Below are positions 1 through 8,114 of a stretch of 64,000 bases of DNA, piece after piece (positions within the stretch are counted from its first letter, which is position 1; every line of letters begins with the position of its first letter). The DNA comes from Halobacteriovoraceae bacterium. Its GTDB lineage: Bacteria > Bdellovibrionota > Bacteriovoracia > Bacteriovoracales > Bacteriovoracaceae. The stretch lies in contig PASN01000013.1 in the NCBI GenBank assembly GCA_002711995.1, positions 1 through 64,000 of the forward strand. Reading direction: 5' to 3'. Both the position numbers and the translations under genes were made by a program. The notes under the pieces are model-generated. The model did no database searches and was not told the DNA's origin. It was given only the letters and a program-made list of their open reading frames with translations.

Positions 1-147
1 TAGATCGCCATAATCGACACGAAAATTTGCCATATCTCGGCCAATTGATAGCTCAATCTTAAATAATAGAATCTGCACAACATTTGGGGCGCTTACTTTA
101 ATGCTGTCTAGCTTCTTTACACCCACTGTTCCTTTTACAAATATCAT
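1..147 (-). CDS. Possible N-terminal part of a gene running off the left edge
   Basis: From an ATG at 147 the minus strand stays open for 49 codons to the window edge, beginning MIFVKGTVGVKKLDSIKV. The frame also stays open upstream of the ATG for about 19 codons but holds no start codon there, so the ATG is the likely start. A weak GAAGAA stretch precedes it. The translation has no long hydrophobic run and is not recognised. It would be divergent from the gene at 195, only 47 nt away. Length and lack of homology make this tentative. Confidence 0.3.
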   Translation of the reverse strand, partial: MIFVKGTVGVKKLDSIKVSAPNVVQILLFKIELSIGRDMANFRVDYGDL

Positions 148-194
148 TAAGAATTCTTCAGGGTTTGATAGGCTGTATTCAAAGGGAGATGAAT

Positions 195-647
195 ATGAAG
201 TTTATAATTGGAATGGTGTTGGTCGGCTCATTTAGCTCAATCGCGGGAATAGTTGATGATTCTATTGAATTGGTTCGATCATCTTGTGGAATTACTTATA
301 GAGATATGTCCGCCTCTGAGCTAAGGGCGGAATTGGCCAAGAACAATCAACTCTTTCGAGGTAAGGGCCTGGCCCAGTTTTTGGGATCTAAATGCATAAA
401 CAGGGATCAGGTAAATAAATACATCAGATATAGAAATGAAATTAAAGAGTCGATGGAAAAAGAGTTGGGCTATGAGGTTTCCGGTGTTGGCGGTGAAGAA
501 ATTTATGGGCCATCATCTTCTATAAACATGAATAACTTTACGGACATCAATCTTGTAAAAAAGATGAAAGAAAGCTACGAGGTTCGCATGGATGGTTATA
601 ACTGCGCTCCTATATCATGTCTTGATTATTTGAAAATCAGCAAATAA
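195..647 (+). CDS. Small secreted protein of unknown function
   Basis: About 150 residues starting MKFIIGMVLVGSFSSIAG, a typical Sec signal peptide with a cleavage site near residues 18-20. I chose the ATG at 195 because AAAGGGAG (181-188) lies 6 nt before it; the ATG at 189 would touch the ribosome-binding site. The mature part is charged, with four Cys (in SSCG, SKC, YNC and ISC) that could form two disulfides in the periplasm. I do not recognise a family. It is convergent with the large secreted protein at 688-2334. Confidence 0.6.
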   Translation: MKFIIGMVLVGSFSSIAGIVDDSIELVRSSCGITYRDMSASELRAELAKNNQLFRGKGLAQFLGSKCINRDQVNKYIRYRNEIKESMEKELGYEVSGVGGEEIYGPSSSINMNNFTDINLVKKMKESYEVRMDGYNCAPISCLDYLKISK

Positions 648-653
648 ATGAAG

Positions 654-690
654 AGCCGCACCTCGGCCTACCAGACGGGATGCGGTTTTA
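654..690 (+). terminator. Weak terminator after the first gene
   Basis: AGCCGCA (654-660) pairs with TGCGGTT (681-687) around a 20-nt loop, ending in a short T run. It sits between two convergent genes. The long loop makes it only a candidate. Confidence 0.35.
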
Positions 691-2334
691 CTTGTTTATG
701 TGTTCTTGAATATTTTCTCTAAATTCTTTCCAAGCTCGCATTTTGTAACGATGGGTGATGATATCAAAGATTGGCTTTGACTTGTCTTTAGTGATCTCCG
801 CCTCTCGTGTGGCCTTCTGAGAGTACTCAGCGATTTCAATGCCTGAGGAGTCATTTCTGGATGACCTTCGTTTCATTCCAAATGGGTTTGAGCTTTTAGA
901 CTTTCGATTAGACCTAATAGATGAACCGGATTTCATTTTATTACTGCCAACTTTGTCCACATCAATTGCATTGGTATCTCCCTTGTAGGGATTAAAAGAA
1001 GCAACACTGCCTGAGAGAGTGGATGGTAGTTTGCCTTTTGTTGAAGATGCTTGACTGGCAAGTTTTGCGGCAAGACCTCTTGGCAATCCGGCCTTGGTTA
1101 ATTCAGTCGCTATATCTTTTGCTTCTGGATTGTTTCGCAAAGAGATCTTGTCCTTGGTTTTAATTTTTCCTAGGGCCTTTCTTGCATATGCAAGGTTCTT
1201 GGAAGCTATGGGAGCAAGCTTTCCGGAGTCAAGGCCTGTGGAGAAGTTGCTTATGCCTTGAAGTGGGCCTTTCATTTGCGCAGGTCTAAGTCCTAGGTTT
1301 AGCATTCCCTCTGCAAGTCTAGCATTTACGCATGAGTTTGTTGCTTTACAATCACACTTTAGGTCTGCCTTTCCTGTTTTGTCCACACAAGGGACTCCCG
1401 CCACGCTGCCCGCTCTTTGAAGTTCGGAGGCCACACAATATTTCATGTAGTTTGACGGGTCTAATCCATAAGATGTTTCTTGAGCGCAGAAACAAGTGGT
1501 GTCGGTGTGCGGGTTACAATCACCGGCCTTGGGAAGTTCTTCCGCCATTTTTTTTATGGCAGCAGACTTGTCCTCATGGGCATTTTTCTTTTTGTTATAA
1601 AAGTAGGCCAAAAATGTGGCAGCGCCTAGTTTGGCGCTCATCTTCCAATCGTTGACCGCCGCAGGAGTGGCCATAGCAATCGCGTAGCAACTGGCAGTTG
1701 CGCCCCAGCCATAAAATTGAAACTTTGCTGCCTTTGCTCTGTCTTGATGGGTCTTTGCAAGAGCGTACATGGATGCTCTTTGTCTTGCTGCAGGTTCGCT
1801 ATTTTGCAAGTTGTTTTGAGTCGTATTGTTTTGAGTCTGTTGGAATGCCATTGCGCCGGCCTCTGAAATCATGGGAATGTATCCGCAGACATCTGGCTTT
1901 TCTTCAGTTTTATCTTTTGACTCTGAAAGTTGGTTCTCACTTACTTCTTTGCCATCAGCGTTTTCATAGATTCCTTCTTTATTTGGAGTATAAACTTCGC
2001 CGTTCTCTCCAAGCTTAACTGGTTTGTCGTTCTTCATGACTTTACGGCTAAGCTTTCCGCCGCCTAGGCCGGAAAACATTGCATACATCTTTGAAACCAT
2101 TGGCATCATTGTGTCCAGAGTTGCCCAAGTGCCACCGTCAAAGGCCTCTCTACTCGTGCAAGTCTCATTGTCTTTACACATTTCCAGGTATTTTTCGTCA
2201 GCAAGACCTTGATGGATATAGTTCTCCGCCGCTCTCTCATCCTCAGCGCTGACCGGTGTGGTCTCATCAAATGCCGCCTCTTGGGAGAAAGAGGAGAGTG
2301 AAATAAATAGTAGCGTTAATAGTGTTGCCAGCAT
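688..2334 (-). CDS. Large secreted Cys-rich protein of unknown function
   Basis: 548 residues with an N-terminal signal peptide (MLATLLTLLFISLSSFS, then QEAAF). Residues about 205-250 contain two moderately hydrophobic stretches that may be membrane helices. A Cys cluster follows at about 270-340 (DCNPHTDTTCFC, KYC, CDCKATNSC). The C-terminal third is basic and Ser-rich. Low-complexity Gln/Asn (TQNNTTQNN) occurs near residue 168. I recognise no catalytic motif. It is transcribed away from the DtxR-like gene at 2529 across a shared 194-nt intergenic region. Confidence 0.7.
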   Translation of the reverse strand: MLATLLTLLFISLSSFSQEAAFDETTPVSAEDERAAENYIHQGLADEKYLEMCKDNETCTSREAFDGGTWATLDTMMPMVSKMYAMFSGLGGGKLSRKVMKNDKPVKLGENGEVYTPNKEGIYENADGKEVSENQLSESKDKTEEKPDVCGYIPMISEAGAMAFQQTQNNTTQNNLQNSEPAARQRASMYALAKTHQDRAKAAKFQFYGWGATASCYAIAMATPAAVNDWKMSAKLGAATFLAYFYNKKKNAHEDKSAAIKKMAEELPKAGDCNPHTDTTCFCAQETSYGLDPSNYMKYCVASELQRAGSVAGVPCVDKTGKADLKCDCKATNSCVNARLAEGMLNLGLRPAQMKGPLQGISNFSTGLDSGKLAPIASKNLAYARKALGKIKTKDKISLRNNPEAKDIATELTKAGLPRGLAAKLASQASSTKGKLPSTLSGSVASFNPYKGDTNAIDVDKVGSNKMKSGSSIRSNRKSKSSNPFGMKRRSSRNDSSGIEIAEYSQKATREAEITKDKSKPIFDIITHRYKMRAWKEFRENIQEHINK

Positions 2335-2528
2335 GCAATCTCCAGTTTTAATGATCTAGTACATTTTATCACGATGCATACGCATTTCTAGGTGGTTAAA
2401 AGCTTCTTATGCATGGATTCTACGTGATTTTAGTGAGTTGCATGGAACCTACAAAGATAGGTGTGTAATGAAGGTGCAAATTATAATTATCGTTTGACCA
2501 ATTATCACCAATTTAGGAAACTTTGACC

Positions 2529-3038
2529 ATGACTACAAAGAAAAGCTCTATTCAACACACCTCGGACAACGAGTTGACCCACTCTATGGCACATTACCTT
2601 TTAACTATTCACAAGTTAAAAGAAACAAAAGGTTATGCGCGGGTTACTGACATTGCAAAAGACATGGGGCTTACTAAAGGTTCTGTTTCCACCGCACTCA
2701 ACAATTTAAAAAAACGAGACCTTGTAACAGAGGATGAAAGCAAGTTCCTATCATTAAGCGCCGAAGGACATGAGCAAGTCCATTCAATTTTAAGTTCAAG
2801 AACACTCTTATATTACTTTTTAAAAGATATCTTAGAGGTTGATGACGAAACTGCACACCAAGATTCCTGCCTTATGGAGCATTTGGTAAGTGAGGAAACT
2901 CGCGAGAAGTTTTTTCGTTTCATGAAAAATGTTGCGACAGGTACCACTCCAAAACTTAAAACAGAGCTAGAGCTAGGCCACTTTAAGACTCCTGATGATT
3001 TCTACAAGGCCCAAAAAGGTGACAAGTACCTAGAGTAA
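2529..3038 (+). CDS. DtxR/MntR-family metal-responsive transcriptional regulator
   Basis: 169 residues: a winged helix-turn-helix (about 15-75, with the recognition-helix region GLTKGSVSTALNNL) and the metal-binding/dimerisation domain, without the C-terminal SH3 domain of long DtxR proteins. H110, C114, E117 and H118 in the HQDSCLMEH stretch match the DtxR site residues H98, C102, E105 and H106. The Cys favours a DtxR-type (iron) rather than MntR-type site. His22 falls where DtxR has Met10, and the DtxR ancillary residues His79 and Glu83 appear replaced (Arg, Tyr). I chose the ATG at 2529; a TTG at 2523 is nearer to AGGA (2515-2518). Its stop overlaps the permease start (TAATG), so the two are co-transcribed. 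Confidence 0.85.
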   Translation: MTTKKSSIQHTSDNELTHSMAHYLLTIHKLKETKGYARVTDIAKDMGLTKGSVSTALNNLKKRDLVTEDESKFLSLSAEGHEQVHSILSSRTLLYYFLKDILEVDDETAHQDSCLMEHLVSEETREKFFRFMKNVATGTTPKLKTELELGHFKTPDDFYKAQKGDKYLE

Positions 3039-4279
3039 TGACTAGCTATATTCAATTTATTAAAAATCTAGATCCGGCGTTTAAGAAAAACGCCGTTTTA
3101 GTTTTTCTGGGCTATTTTTTTGTATTATTAAGCTATCCATCAGTTAGAAGTGTTTCACAGTCTCTTTTTTATGAGCACTACACCGCTCAAGACTATTCAA
3201 TGGCCACATTCTTTTCAGTTTTAGCGCTTATCATTGCAATATTTGTAAGCAATAAAATTCAAGAGAAAATAGGAGCTCAGAAGCTTTTTCTATTAATTGG
3301 AACCCTGTCGATTGCCTTGTTGAGTGGTAGTTATATAGCACTCAACAATGGTTTTGCTCCAAGCGCTTTCTTTTTATTTGCGATCAAAGAATCCTACATC
3401 GTAATTCTTTTGCATTTGATTTTGGCATATGCCAACGCAACTTTCTCCCTTGAACAAGTAAAGAGACTTTATTGTCCTCTTGGGGCCGTGGGAGCTTTGG
3501 GTGGCATCATTGGGGGGCAGCTTACAAGCTCGCTATCAAACGCTTCAGGAGTTTTTGGTGCCTTTCTGTTTGGGATATTTTCCATACTCGCCTCAATTGC
3601 GGTGTTTATACCAACTAGAAGAATGGTGCTGACTCCAAAAGAAAAAGAAGAAGCTTCACCGCTTAAATCTATCGAGAGTGTGAAAAAGTACGTTTTTTTA
3701 ATTGCCGCCGTGGTTGCTCTTTCTCAATGGGTAATTTTTATTGCGGACCTTCAGTTCAATATTATTTTTGAAAACGCCTTTGCTAGCAAAGGGGAGAGAA
3801 CGGCATATCTGGGGAGACTTTATTCTTACATAAATCTCGTGAGCCTGATTATCCAATTTGGCATTCTTCCTTGGGTATTGGTCAGAATTTCTGTTAAGAA
3901 GATTTTCTTTGCTGTGCCGCTGTTGTTTCTTCTTCTTATTTTTGGAGGGATGGGACTTGGCGCCGGCTCTTTGGTTGCCAGCGCTTTCGTATTCATTTCT
4001 CTTAAGGGAACAGATTACTCGGTTTTTAACGTGGCCAAAGAAGTCATGTATTACCCGCTTGATAAAATGCAAAAATTCGGCGCCAAATATATCACCGATA
4101 TGTTTATTTACCGTCTGGCAAAGGCATTAATAGCTTTTGCCATGGCACAGTACATGCTGAAAGATATGATGGTCTTAAATTTGTTACAGGCCGCGTTTAT
4201 ATCTTTATGGCTAATTCTGTTAGTATTGTTGTTTAAAGAACAAGAAAAGGTAAATAAAGACGTATCGGAGAAACTATGA
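3038..4279 (+). CDS. 12-TM permease resembling ATP/ADP (NTT/TLC) transporters
   Basis: 413 residues with about 12 hydrophobic segments. Two regions recall the TLC/NTT nucleotide-transporter family, within the wider MFS fold: the loop VKRLYCPLGAVGALGGIIGGQ (about 143-163) and the segment with KEVMYYPLDK (about 335-345) followed by YRLAKAL. It is shorter than chlamydial or plastid NTT proteins (about 500 residues), so the substrate cannot be assigned. The start overlaps the DtxR-like stop by 1 nt and the end overlaps the M3 peptidase start by 4 nt (ATGA). A metal-linked substrate is an alternative, given the regulator. The family call rests on motif memory only. Confidence 0.6.
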   Translation: MTSYIQFIKNLDPAFKKNAVLVFLGYFFVLLSYPSVRSVSQSLFYEHYTAQDYSMATFFSVLALIIAIFVSNKIQEKIGAQKLFLLIGTLSIALLSGSYIALNNGFAPSAFFLFAIKESYIVILLHLILAYANATFSLEQVKRLYCPLGAVGALGGIIGGQLTSSLSNASGVFGAFLFGIFSILASIAVFIPTRRMVLTPKEKEEASPLKSIESVKKYVFLIAAVVALSQWVIFIADLQFNIIFENAFASKGERTAYLGRLYSYINLVSLIIQFGILPWVLVRISVKKIFFAVPLLFLLLIFGGMGLGAGSLVASAFVFISLKGTDYSVFNVAKEVMYYPLDKMQKFGAKYITDMFIYRLAKALIAFAMAQYMLKDMMVLNLLQAAFISLWLILLVLLFKEQEKVNKDVSEKL

Positions 4280-6303
4280 ATCCATTGCTTGAAAAATCAA
4301 ATCTAAAACACGAAGCAATTCCATTCGACAAAATCAAACCAGAGCACTTCCTTCCAGCTCTTGAAGAGGCAATCAAACACGCAAAATCTGAGTATGAGGA
4401 AATCAAAAAAGAGGAAGAAATTTCTTTTAAGACTATTATTGAAAGGGCCGAGGAGGCTGAGTCAACTCTAGATCAGATAGTTAATGTCTTTTACGCTTTA
4501 TATAGTGCTGAGTGCACTGATGAAATAAACGATATCTCTCAAAAGTTCTCTGAGACTTTAACCAAGTACTCCAGTGACATCACCCTGGATAAGAAGCTAT
4601 TTGCACAGATTCAAAGACTTTATGAACAGCGAGAGTCCAAAGGGCTTAGTCACGAACAAAATGTAATTTTAGAAGACATGTACAAGGGCTTCGCTCGAAA
4701 TGGAGCTCTTTTAGATGAAGAAGGTAAAAAGCGACTTAGAGAAATAGATGAAAAGCTTTCAAGCGTTGGACTAAAGTTTAGCGAGAACGTTAGAAAGGCC
4801 ACAAATGAATACGTTTTATTTGTAGAAAATAAAGAGCACCTTGAGGGAATGCCTGAGTCCGTACTGGAGCAAGCAAAAGAGACTGCGAAGGAGAAGGGAA
4901 AAGAAGGAGCATGGGCATTTACGCTTCACTTCCCAAGTTATCTTCAATTTATGCAGTACTGTCAGAAAAGAGAGTTGAGAAAAGAAATCTCCATGGCAGC
5001 TTCTTACAAGGCCGTGGAGGGCGAATTTGGAAATCAAGAAAATATCAAAGAAACTTTGAAACTTCGTCATGAAAGAGCAAGGCTTCTTGGATATGATGAT
5101 CATGCTCATTACACACTTGAAAAAAGAATGGCACAGGACTCGAAAACTGTAATGAGCTTTCTCGAGAATATCTTAGAGAAGGCCAGACCTGCGGCCACTA
5201 AAGAGTTTGATAAGTTGAAAGACTTAAAACATGAACTAACTGGTGAGGATAGAGAAGACTTTCACAAATATGATGGCCCTTTCTATACTGAAATACTGAA
5301 GAAGAGGGAGCTCAACATTGATGACGAGCTTCTTCGTCCTTACTTCAAGTTGGAAAATGTCATTGACGGTGTCTTTGAAGTTGCAAATAGGTTGTATGGC
5401 ATTAACTTTAAGGAAGTGGATGTTCCAGTCTACCACAAGGATGTAAAGGCGTTTGAGGTGACTGATGATAAAGGAAAGTTTGTGGGTCTTTTCTACGCTG
5501 ACTTCTTTCCACGTGACACTAAACGTCCTGGGGCATGGATGACTGATCTAAGAGCGCAGGGACTTCAGCATGGCGAGGTTAAAAGACCATTTGTTGCTAT
5601 TGTTTGTAATTTCACCAAGCCGACTGGGAGCAAGCCATCGCTTTTAACTCTTGATGAAGTTATGACTTTATTCCATGAGTTTGGACACTCTTTGCATGGC
5701 CTTCTTTCAAATGTGCACTATAGAGCAAAAAGTGGAACGAGTGTTTACTGGGATTTTGTGGAGCTTCCATCTCAAATTATGGAAAACTGGGTTATGGAAA
5801 AAGAGTGCCTGGATATTTTTGCAAAACACTACGAGACTGGAGAAAAAATCCCTCAAGAGTATGTGGATAAGATTAGAGAGTCCCAAACTTTCTTGGAAGG
5901 AATGGGAACTCTTCGTCAATTAAGCTTTGCTTTTCTGGATATGGCCTTTCATTCTGCAAATCCAGAAGATATTAAAGACGTTGTGGCATTTGAGCACAAG
6001 ATCATGGAGGACTATGACCTCTATCCAAGAGTGGAAAAACAAAATATGGCAGCTTCATTTGGACATATCTTTTCCGGGGGATACGCTGCTGGTTACTACT
6101 CCTACAAGTGGGCGGAAGTTCTTGATGCTGATGCTTTTGAAGCATTCAAAGAGAAAGGAATTTTTGACAAAGAAACAGCTCAGAAATTTAAAGAGAATAT
6201 CCTTGAAAAAGGTGGAAGTGACCATCCAGCAACTCTTTACCAGAACTTTAGAGGCAAAGATGCTGATCCTGAAGCACTTCTTAGAAGAGCTGGCCTAGTG
6301 TAG
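4276..6303 (+). CDS. prlC: Oligopeptidase A (M3 family zinc metallopeptidase)
   Basis: 675 residues, the usual size for cytoplasmic oligopeptidase A (E. coli PrlC is 680). The zinc-binding HEFGH is at residues 467-471, with the third ligand expected in the VELPSQIMENW segment about 25 residues later. The N-terminus (NPLLEKSNLKHEAIPFDKI) and the conserved KPSLLTLDEVMTLFHEFGHS region are typical. The family degrades short peptides, including cleaved signal peptides. It is the last gene of a three-gene operon and starts inside the permease stop codon. Close relatives such as Dcp are less likely, given the N-terminal match. Confidence 0.92.
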   Translation: MNPLLEKSNLKHEAIPFDKIKPEHFLPALEEAIKHAKSEYEEIKKEEEISFKTIIERAEEAESTLDQIVNVFYALYSAECTDEINDISQKFSETLTKYSSDITLDKKLFAQIQRLYEQRESKGLSHEQNVILEDMYKGFARNGALLDEEGKKRLREIDEKLSSVGLKFSENVRKATNEYVLFVENKEHLEGMPESVLEQAKETAKEKGKEGAWAFTLHFPSYLQFMQYCQKRELRKEISMAASYKAVEGEFGNQENIKETLKLRHERARLLGYDDHAHYTLEKRMAQDSKTVMSFLENILEKARPAATKEFDKLKDLKHELTGEDREDFHKYDGPFYTEILKKRELNIDDELLRPYFKLENVIDGVFEVANRLYGINFKEVDVPVYHKDVKAFEVTDDKGKFVGLFYADFFPRDTKRPGAWMTDLRAQGLQHGEVKRPFVAIVCNFTKPTGSKPSLLTLDEVMTLFHEFGHSLHGLLSNVHYRAKSGTSVYWDFVELPSQIMENWVMEKECLDIFAKHYETGEKIPQEYVDKIRESQTFLEGMGTLRQLSFAFLDMAFHSANPEDIKDVVAFEHKIMEDYDLYPRVEKQNMAASFGHIFSGGYAAGYYSYKWAEVLDADAFEAFKEKGIFDKETAQKFKENILEKGGSDHPATLYQNFRGKDADPEALLRRAGLV

Positions 6304-6313
6304 ATCATTAAAA

Positions 6314-6333
6314 TGTGGGCATTCGTGCCCACA
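6314..6333. terminator. Hairpin between prlC and mazG
   Basis: A perfect 8-bp stem, TGTGGGCA/TGCCCACA, with a TTCG tetraloop lies between two convergent genes. On the minus strand it is followed by TTTTAAT, so it fits mazG best as an intrinsic terminator; on the plus strand the T run is poor. Confidence 0.65.
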
Positions 6334-6335
6334 CA

Positions 6336-7130
6336 TTACTTAATTCTCTTGGATTTTAATTCTTTTTTTGTTTCCTGCCACAGTTCTTCTAATTGTTCGA
6401 CATTCATGGCCATCATGTCTTTGCTTTCACTTCTCGCTTTTTTCTCCATGTGAGAAAATCTATTGATGAACTTCTTGTTGGCATCTCGCAGTGCCTCTTC
6501 TGGATCATGACCTAGGTGCCTAGAGAGTTGAGCAACGCTGAAAAGTAGATCTCCAATCTCTTCTTTGACTCTTAAATCATTTCTTTCTTTCTCTTTGATC
6601 TCTTGTAGAACTTCTCCCAGCTCTTCTTCGACTTTGTCGTAAACCTGTTCAACAGTGTCCCAGTCAAAGTTTACTTTGGCGGACTTTGCTCCAATTTTGT
6701 CAGCGGCCATTAGAGAGGGCATGTAAACATCTTCTTCCTTGAAGAAGTGCTCATTGTCTTTGCTCTTAATTTTCTCCCAGTTTTTAGAAACCTCGCTTGC
6801 GTCTTTGGCCAGAGACTTATCCTCAAAAACGTGAGGATGTCTTTTGATCATTTTGTCCGCAAGAGTTTTGGAGACGCTCTCGATATTGAAGCTACTTCGC
6901 TCACTTGCTATCTGGGAGTGAAGGAGCACCTGTAGCAGTACATCTCCAAGTTCTTCTTCCATCTTCTTTTCATTGTCGCTCTCTACCGCGTGCACGTACT
7001 CATATGATTCTTCAATAAGGTATTTTAAAAGGCTTTTATTGGTTTGTTTGAGGTCCCACGGACACCCATCCTCTGGATGTCTAAGTTTAGCAATCACATC
7101 GACCAATCTTTGAAACTCCGGATATTCCAT
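6336..7130 (-). CDS. mazG: Nucleoside triphosphate pyrophosphohydrolase MazG
   Basis: 264 residues with the two tandem MazG domains of the E. coli-type enzyme. The first carries the metal-binding EESYEY and EEELGDVL motifs (about 40-70); the second carries KVEEELGEVLQEI and KEEIGDLLFSVAQLSRHLG. GCPWDLKQT near residue 25 is the family signature. It hydrolyses NTPs to NMP and PPi and is linked to housecleaning and the stringent response. I chose the ATG at 7130 because GGGAG precedes it by 5 nt; a GTG lies two codons upstream. It is divergent from ybeY and convergent with prlC. Confidence 0.93.
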   Translation of the reverse strand: MEYPEFQRLVDVIAKLRHPEDGCPWDLKQTNKSLLKYLIEESYEYVHAVESDNEKKMEEELGDVLLQVLLHSQIASERSSFNIESVSKTLADKMIKRHPHVFEDKSLAKDASEVSKNWEKIKSKDNEHFFKEEDVYMPSLMAADKIGAKSAKVNFDWDTVEQVYDKVEEELGEVLQEIKEKERNDLRVKEEIGDLLFSVAQLSRHLGHDPEEALRDANKKFINRFSHMEKKARSESKDMMAMNVEQLEELWQETKKELKSKRIK

Positions 7131-7183
7131 TTGCACTCCCTAATTTTGCTGGATCATGTTATTCTTAGCGCAAAAGAGGTGCT

Positions 7184-7693
7184 ATGGAAAAAGAGATTAA
7201 TTTAAGCGTCAATAATATCAATCTAAATTATTTTGCTGAGTCTGAGCTCGGTGAAAGGCTGGAATCGCTCTTGCGAAAATCATTAAAGGTCTTTTCTAGC
7301 AAGTCTGAAGTTATTCTCAAAGAGAAGTTTGAGTCTCTGGAAGTTAATCTTAATGTCATCGATGATGAAGAGATTCAAAAAATCAATGCAGAGTATAGAG
7401 GAAAGGATAAAGCAACGGACGTTCTTTCGTTTCCTTTACAAGAAAATGTGCGAAGAGGTGAGTTTGATCAATTCGAAGGTCACCTGGAACTAGGAGATAT
7501 TTTTATAGCAACTGGCGTTTGTGAGAAACAAGCACTTGAGAACAATCTTACCTTTGACGAAGAGTTTGTTCACTTGTTTGTTCATGGACTTCTTCACCTA
7601 AGTGGCTATGACCATGAGGAAAGCGAGGAAGAGGAAAAGATTATGGGCCAGCTAGAGAGTGAGATTATGGATGAGCTGGCCGGACAAAGTTAA
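7184..7693 (+). CDS. ybeY: Endoribonuclease YbeY (rRNA maturation factor)
   Basis: 169 residues. The zinc-binding HGLLHLSGYDH motif (the HGxLHLxGYDH signature) is near residue 135, and the upstream NAEYRGKDKATDVLSFPL block is characteristic. The family is a metal-dependent RNase acting in 16S rRNA 3' processing and ribosome quality control. A good ribosome-binding site (AGAGG) lies 4 nt before the ATG. The gene is convergent with the small secreted protein at 7690-7998, overlapping it by 4 nt at the stops. Confidence 0.95.
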   Translation: MEKEINLSVNNINLNYFAESELGERLESLLRKSLKVFSSKSEVILKEKFESLEVNLNVIDDEEIQKINAEYRGKDKATDVLSFPLQENVRRGEFDQFEGHLELGDIFIATGVCEKQALENNLTFDEEFVHLFVHGLLHLSGYDHEESEEEEKIMGQLESEIMDELAGQS

Positions 7694-7998
7694 TCTAAAA
7701 AGTACTGATCTTTATAGCTCACAATTCTTCCTGTGAGATTTCCGCTCTCTACATCTTTGCACTGCTCAGGGGTCAATTCAATCTCAACACCCTTGGCATC
7801 ATATTTTGAAAGTGGGCAAAGAAGGGATTCCTTGTACTCAGAATACTCGTTCACGATCGCTGAGCAATAGTCGCTAGTCTTAATTATTTCAAACTCTTGG
7901 CTTTTAACCTGAGCACTTTGCAGACTGCATGCAGATGCCGAATCCATAAAGGTGGAAAGTGCTAAGCAGATCATGGATAGTCTTAAAAAGTTCTTCAT
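7690..7998 (-). CDS. Small secreted protein of unknown function
   Basis: 102 residues with a signal peptide (MKNFLRLSMICLALSTFMDSASA) followed by a mature domain of about 78 residues with four or five Cys. I know no family for it. The stop overlaps the ybeY stop. The nearest upstream gene on the same strand is the protease at 8115-9446, but a strong terminator (8076-8105) separates them, so this gene probably has its own promoter. Confidence 0.55.
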   Translation of the reverse strand: MKNFLRLSMICLALSTFMDSASACSLQSAQVKSQEFEIIKTSDYCSAIVNEYSEYKESLLCPLSKYDAKGVEIELTPEQCKDVESGNLTGRIVSYKDQYFLD

Positions 7999-8075
7999 CT
8001 AGGGATCCTTTGTTTTTTAAGAATCTTAAAAGATAAAGTGAGGCGAAAGAAGGGGAGGAGAAGCTTTTACACGGT

Positions 8076-8105
8076 AAAAAAAAAGCGAGGCCTTAAAGAC
8101 CTCGC
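8076..8105 (-). terminator. Intrinsic terminator of the subtilisin-like protease gene
   Basis: Read on the minus strand: GCGAGG, a 9-nt loop, CCTCGC (arms 8100-8105 and 8085-8090), then an uninterrupted run of nine T (8076-8084). It lies 10 nt after the protease stop. Confidence 0.9.
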
Positions 8106-8114
8106 CTGATCAAA

